From contig CALXTZ010000028.1 of NCBI GenBank assembly GCA_944391545.1, forward strand, positions 1 to 14,047: a stretch of DNA of 14,047 nucleotides, in the 5' to 3' direction. The DNA is from an uncultured Alphaproteobacteria bacterium (GTDB lineage: Bacteria; Pseudomonadota; Alphaproteobacteria; CAAHEQ01; UBA3637). The notes beneath the pieces were generated by a model, which did not search any database, was not told the DNA's origin, and worked only from the letters and a program-made list of their open reading frames with translations. Position numbers and translations under genes: made by a program. Positions 13,693-14,047 of this stretch are shown here, piece by piece (positions within the stretch are counted from its first letter, which is position 1; each line of letters starts with the position of its first letter).

Positions 13693-14047
13693 ATGGCTGA
13701 TATCAAAACATGGAAAAAAGATTTCCTTGCCAGTCGTAAGAAAGAAGACGAATCTCCGACAACGATCGCCCAGCGATTCATTAACATTTATCGCCAGTTG
13801 CCGATTTTAGGGGAAGAAGCAGTCAAACGGTATAATGCTTTGCTGATGGAACAGGCGACGGCAGAAGTTTTAATTGCCTTAACGAGTCTGCCCGGCGGAG
13901 AAGAAATCCGGGAATACATCAATTTTTTGGAACACAAAGATTTGGAAGAGCGTGAAGAGCTGGAAGCGCAAGAAAAACAGGCGGCCGAACTGCCCAAAGC
14001 CGAAGAATTATCTCCCTTGTGGGAAACAATGGGAACTTCTTTCGGAT
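13693..14047 (+). CDS. Helical cytosolic protein of unknown function, truncated by the window edge
   Basis: An open frame of 118 codons runs off the right edge, so the C-terminus is missing. It starts MADIKTWKKDFLASRKKEDE after a purine-rich AAAGAGAGAGA ribosome site, 20 bases beyond the stop of the XRE regulator, and is probably co-transcribed with it. The visible part is charged and helical: a basic N-terminus, an amphipathic region (about 24-72, FINIYRQLPILGEEAVKRYN), then an acidic Glu/Ala-rich helix (about 78-105). There is no signal peptide or membrane helix. It recalls the 216-residue protein at 6253-6903 in style, but I see no alignable motif. No family is recognised. Confidence 0.75.
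   Translation, partial: MADIKTWKKDFLASRKKEDESPTTIAQRFINIYRQLPILGEEAVKRYNALLMEQATAEVLIALTSLPGGEEIREYINFLEHKDLEEREELEAQEKQAAELPKAEELSPLWETMGTSFG

Noticed and set aside
1..14047. CRISPR arrays, insertion sequences, integrase or att sites
   Set aside because: No spaced direct repeats, transposase motifs or flanking inverted repeats were seen on either strand; the only tandem repeat is the coding one at 12391-12534.

Overview
The window looks like chromosomal DNA of a Gram-negative bacterium of moderate G+C. It carries an ADP-glucose glycogen synthase, a meso-diaminopimelate (cell-wall lysine-branch) dehydrogenase, signal peptides and a lipobox, and multi-spanning type IV secretion proteins of the VirB6/TrbL type. 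Tandem VirB6-like paralogues with long soluble tails are best known from Rickettsiales and related host-associated Alphaproteobacteria, so an uncultured alphaproteobacterial lineage is my guess. This is inference; the window has no rRNA or other marker that settles it.

Left part (1-2660), leftward: glgA and a type II ddh form a tight two-gene unit (3-base gap) behind one recognisable promoter, ended by two hairpin terminators in tandem. Just beyond them is a near-consensus leftward promoter with a run of 11 G in its -35/-10 spacer. It points out of the window and is a strong candidate for a phase-variable promoter.

Middle part (2659-6903), leftward: three genes of unknown function, each with its own promoter-like signal. 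They encode a 327-residue protein with two membrane helices and a cytosolic domain that faintly resembles a degenerate NERD nuclease fold, an 810-residue coiled-coil, repeat-bearing, proline-rich protein, and a 216-residue helical protein. The first and last genes of this block are not obviously enzymes.

Right part (7012-12540), rightward: three consecutive VirB6/TrbL-like membrane proteins (489, 418 and about 923 residues) share a CWxC motif near the N-terminus and an FP-D-R-GF-P-VF signature in the core. They differ in their ends: the first has a signal peptide and a Gly/Ser tail, the second a lipoprotein signal, the third extra N-terminal helices and a long C-terminal extension ending in six 24-bp repeats. 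They are probably inner-membrane channel components of a type IV secretion or conjugation machine whose other parts lie elsewhere. The promoters of this operon and of the divergent 216-residue gene overlap face to face inside an inverted repeat, so the two directions are probably co-regulated or mutually exclusive.

Far right (12701-14047): after a strong terminator, a regulator with two XRE helix-turn-helix domains and a degenerate S24/LexA-like C-terminus is followed after 20 bases by a truncated unknown gene. A TAGAC/GTCTA motif recurs in four of the intergenic regions and could be a shared promoter element or operator.
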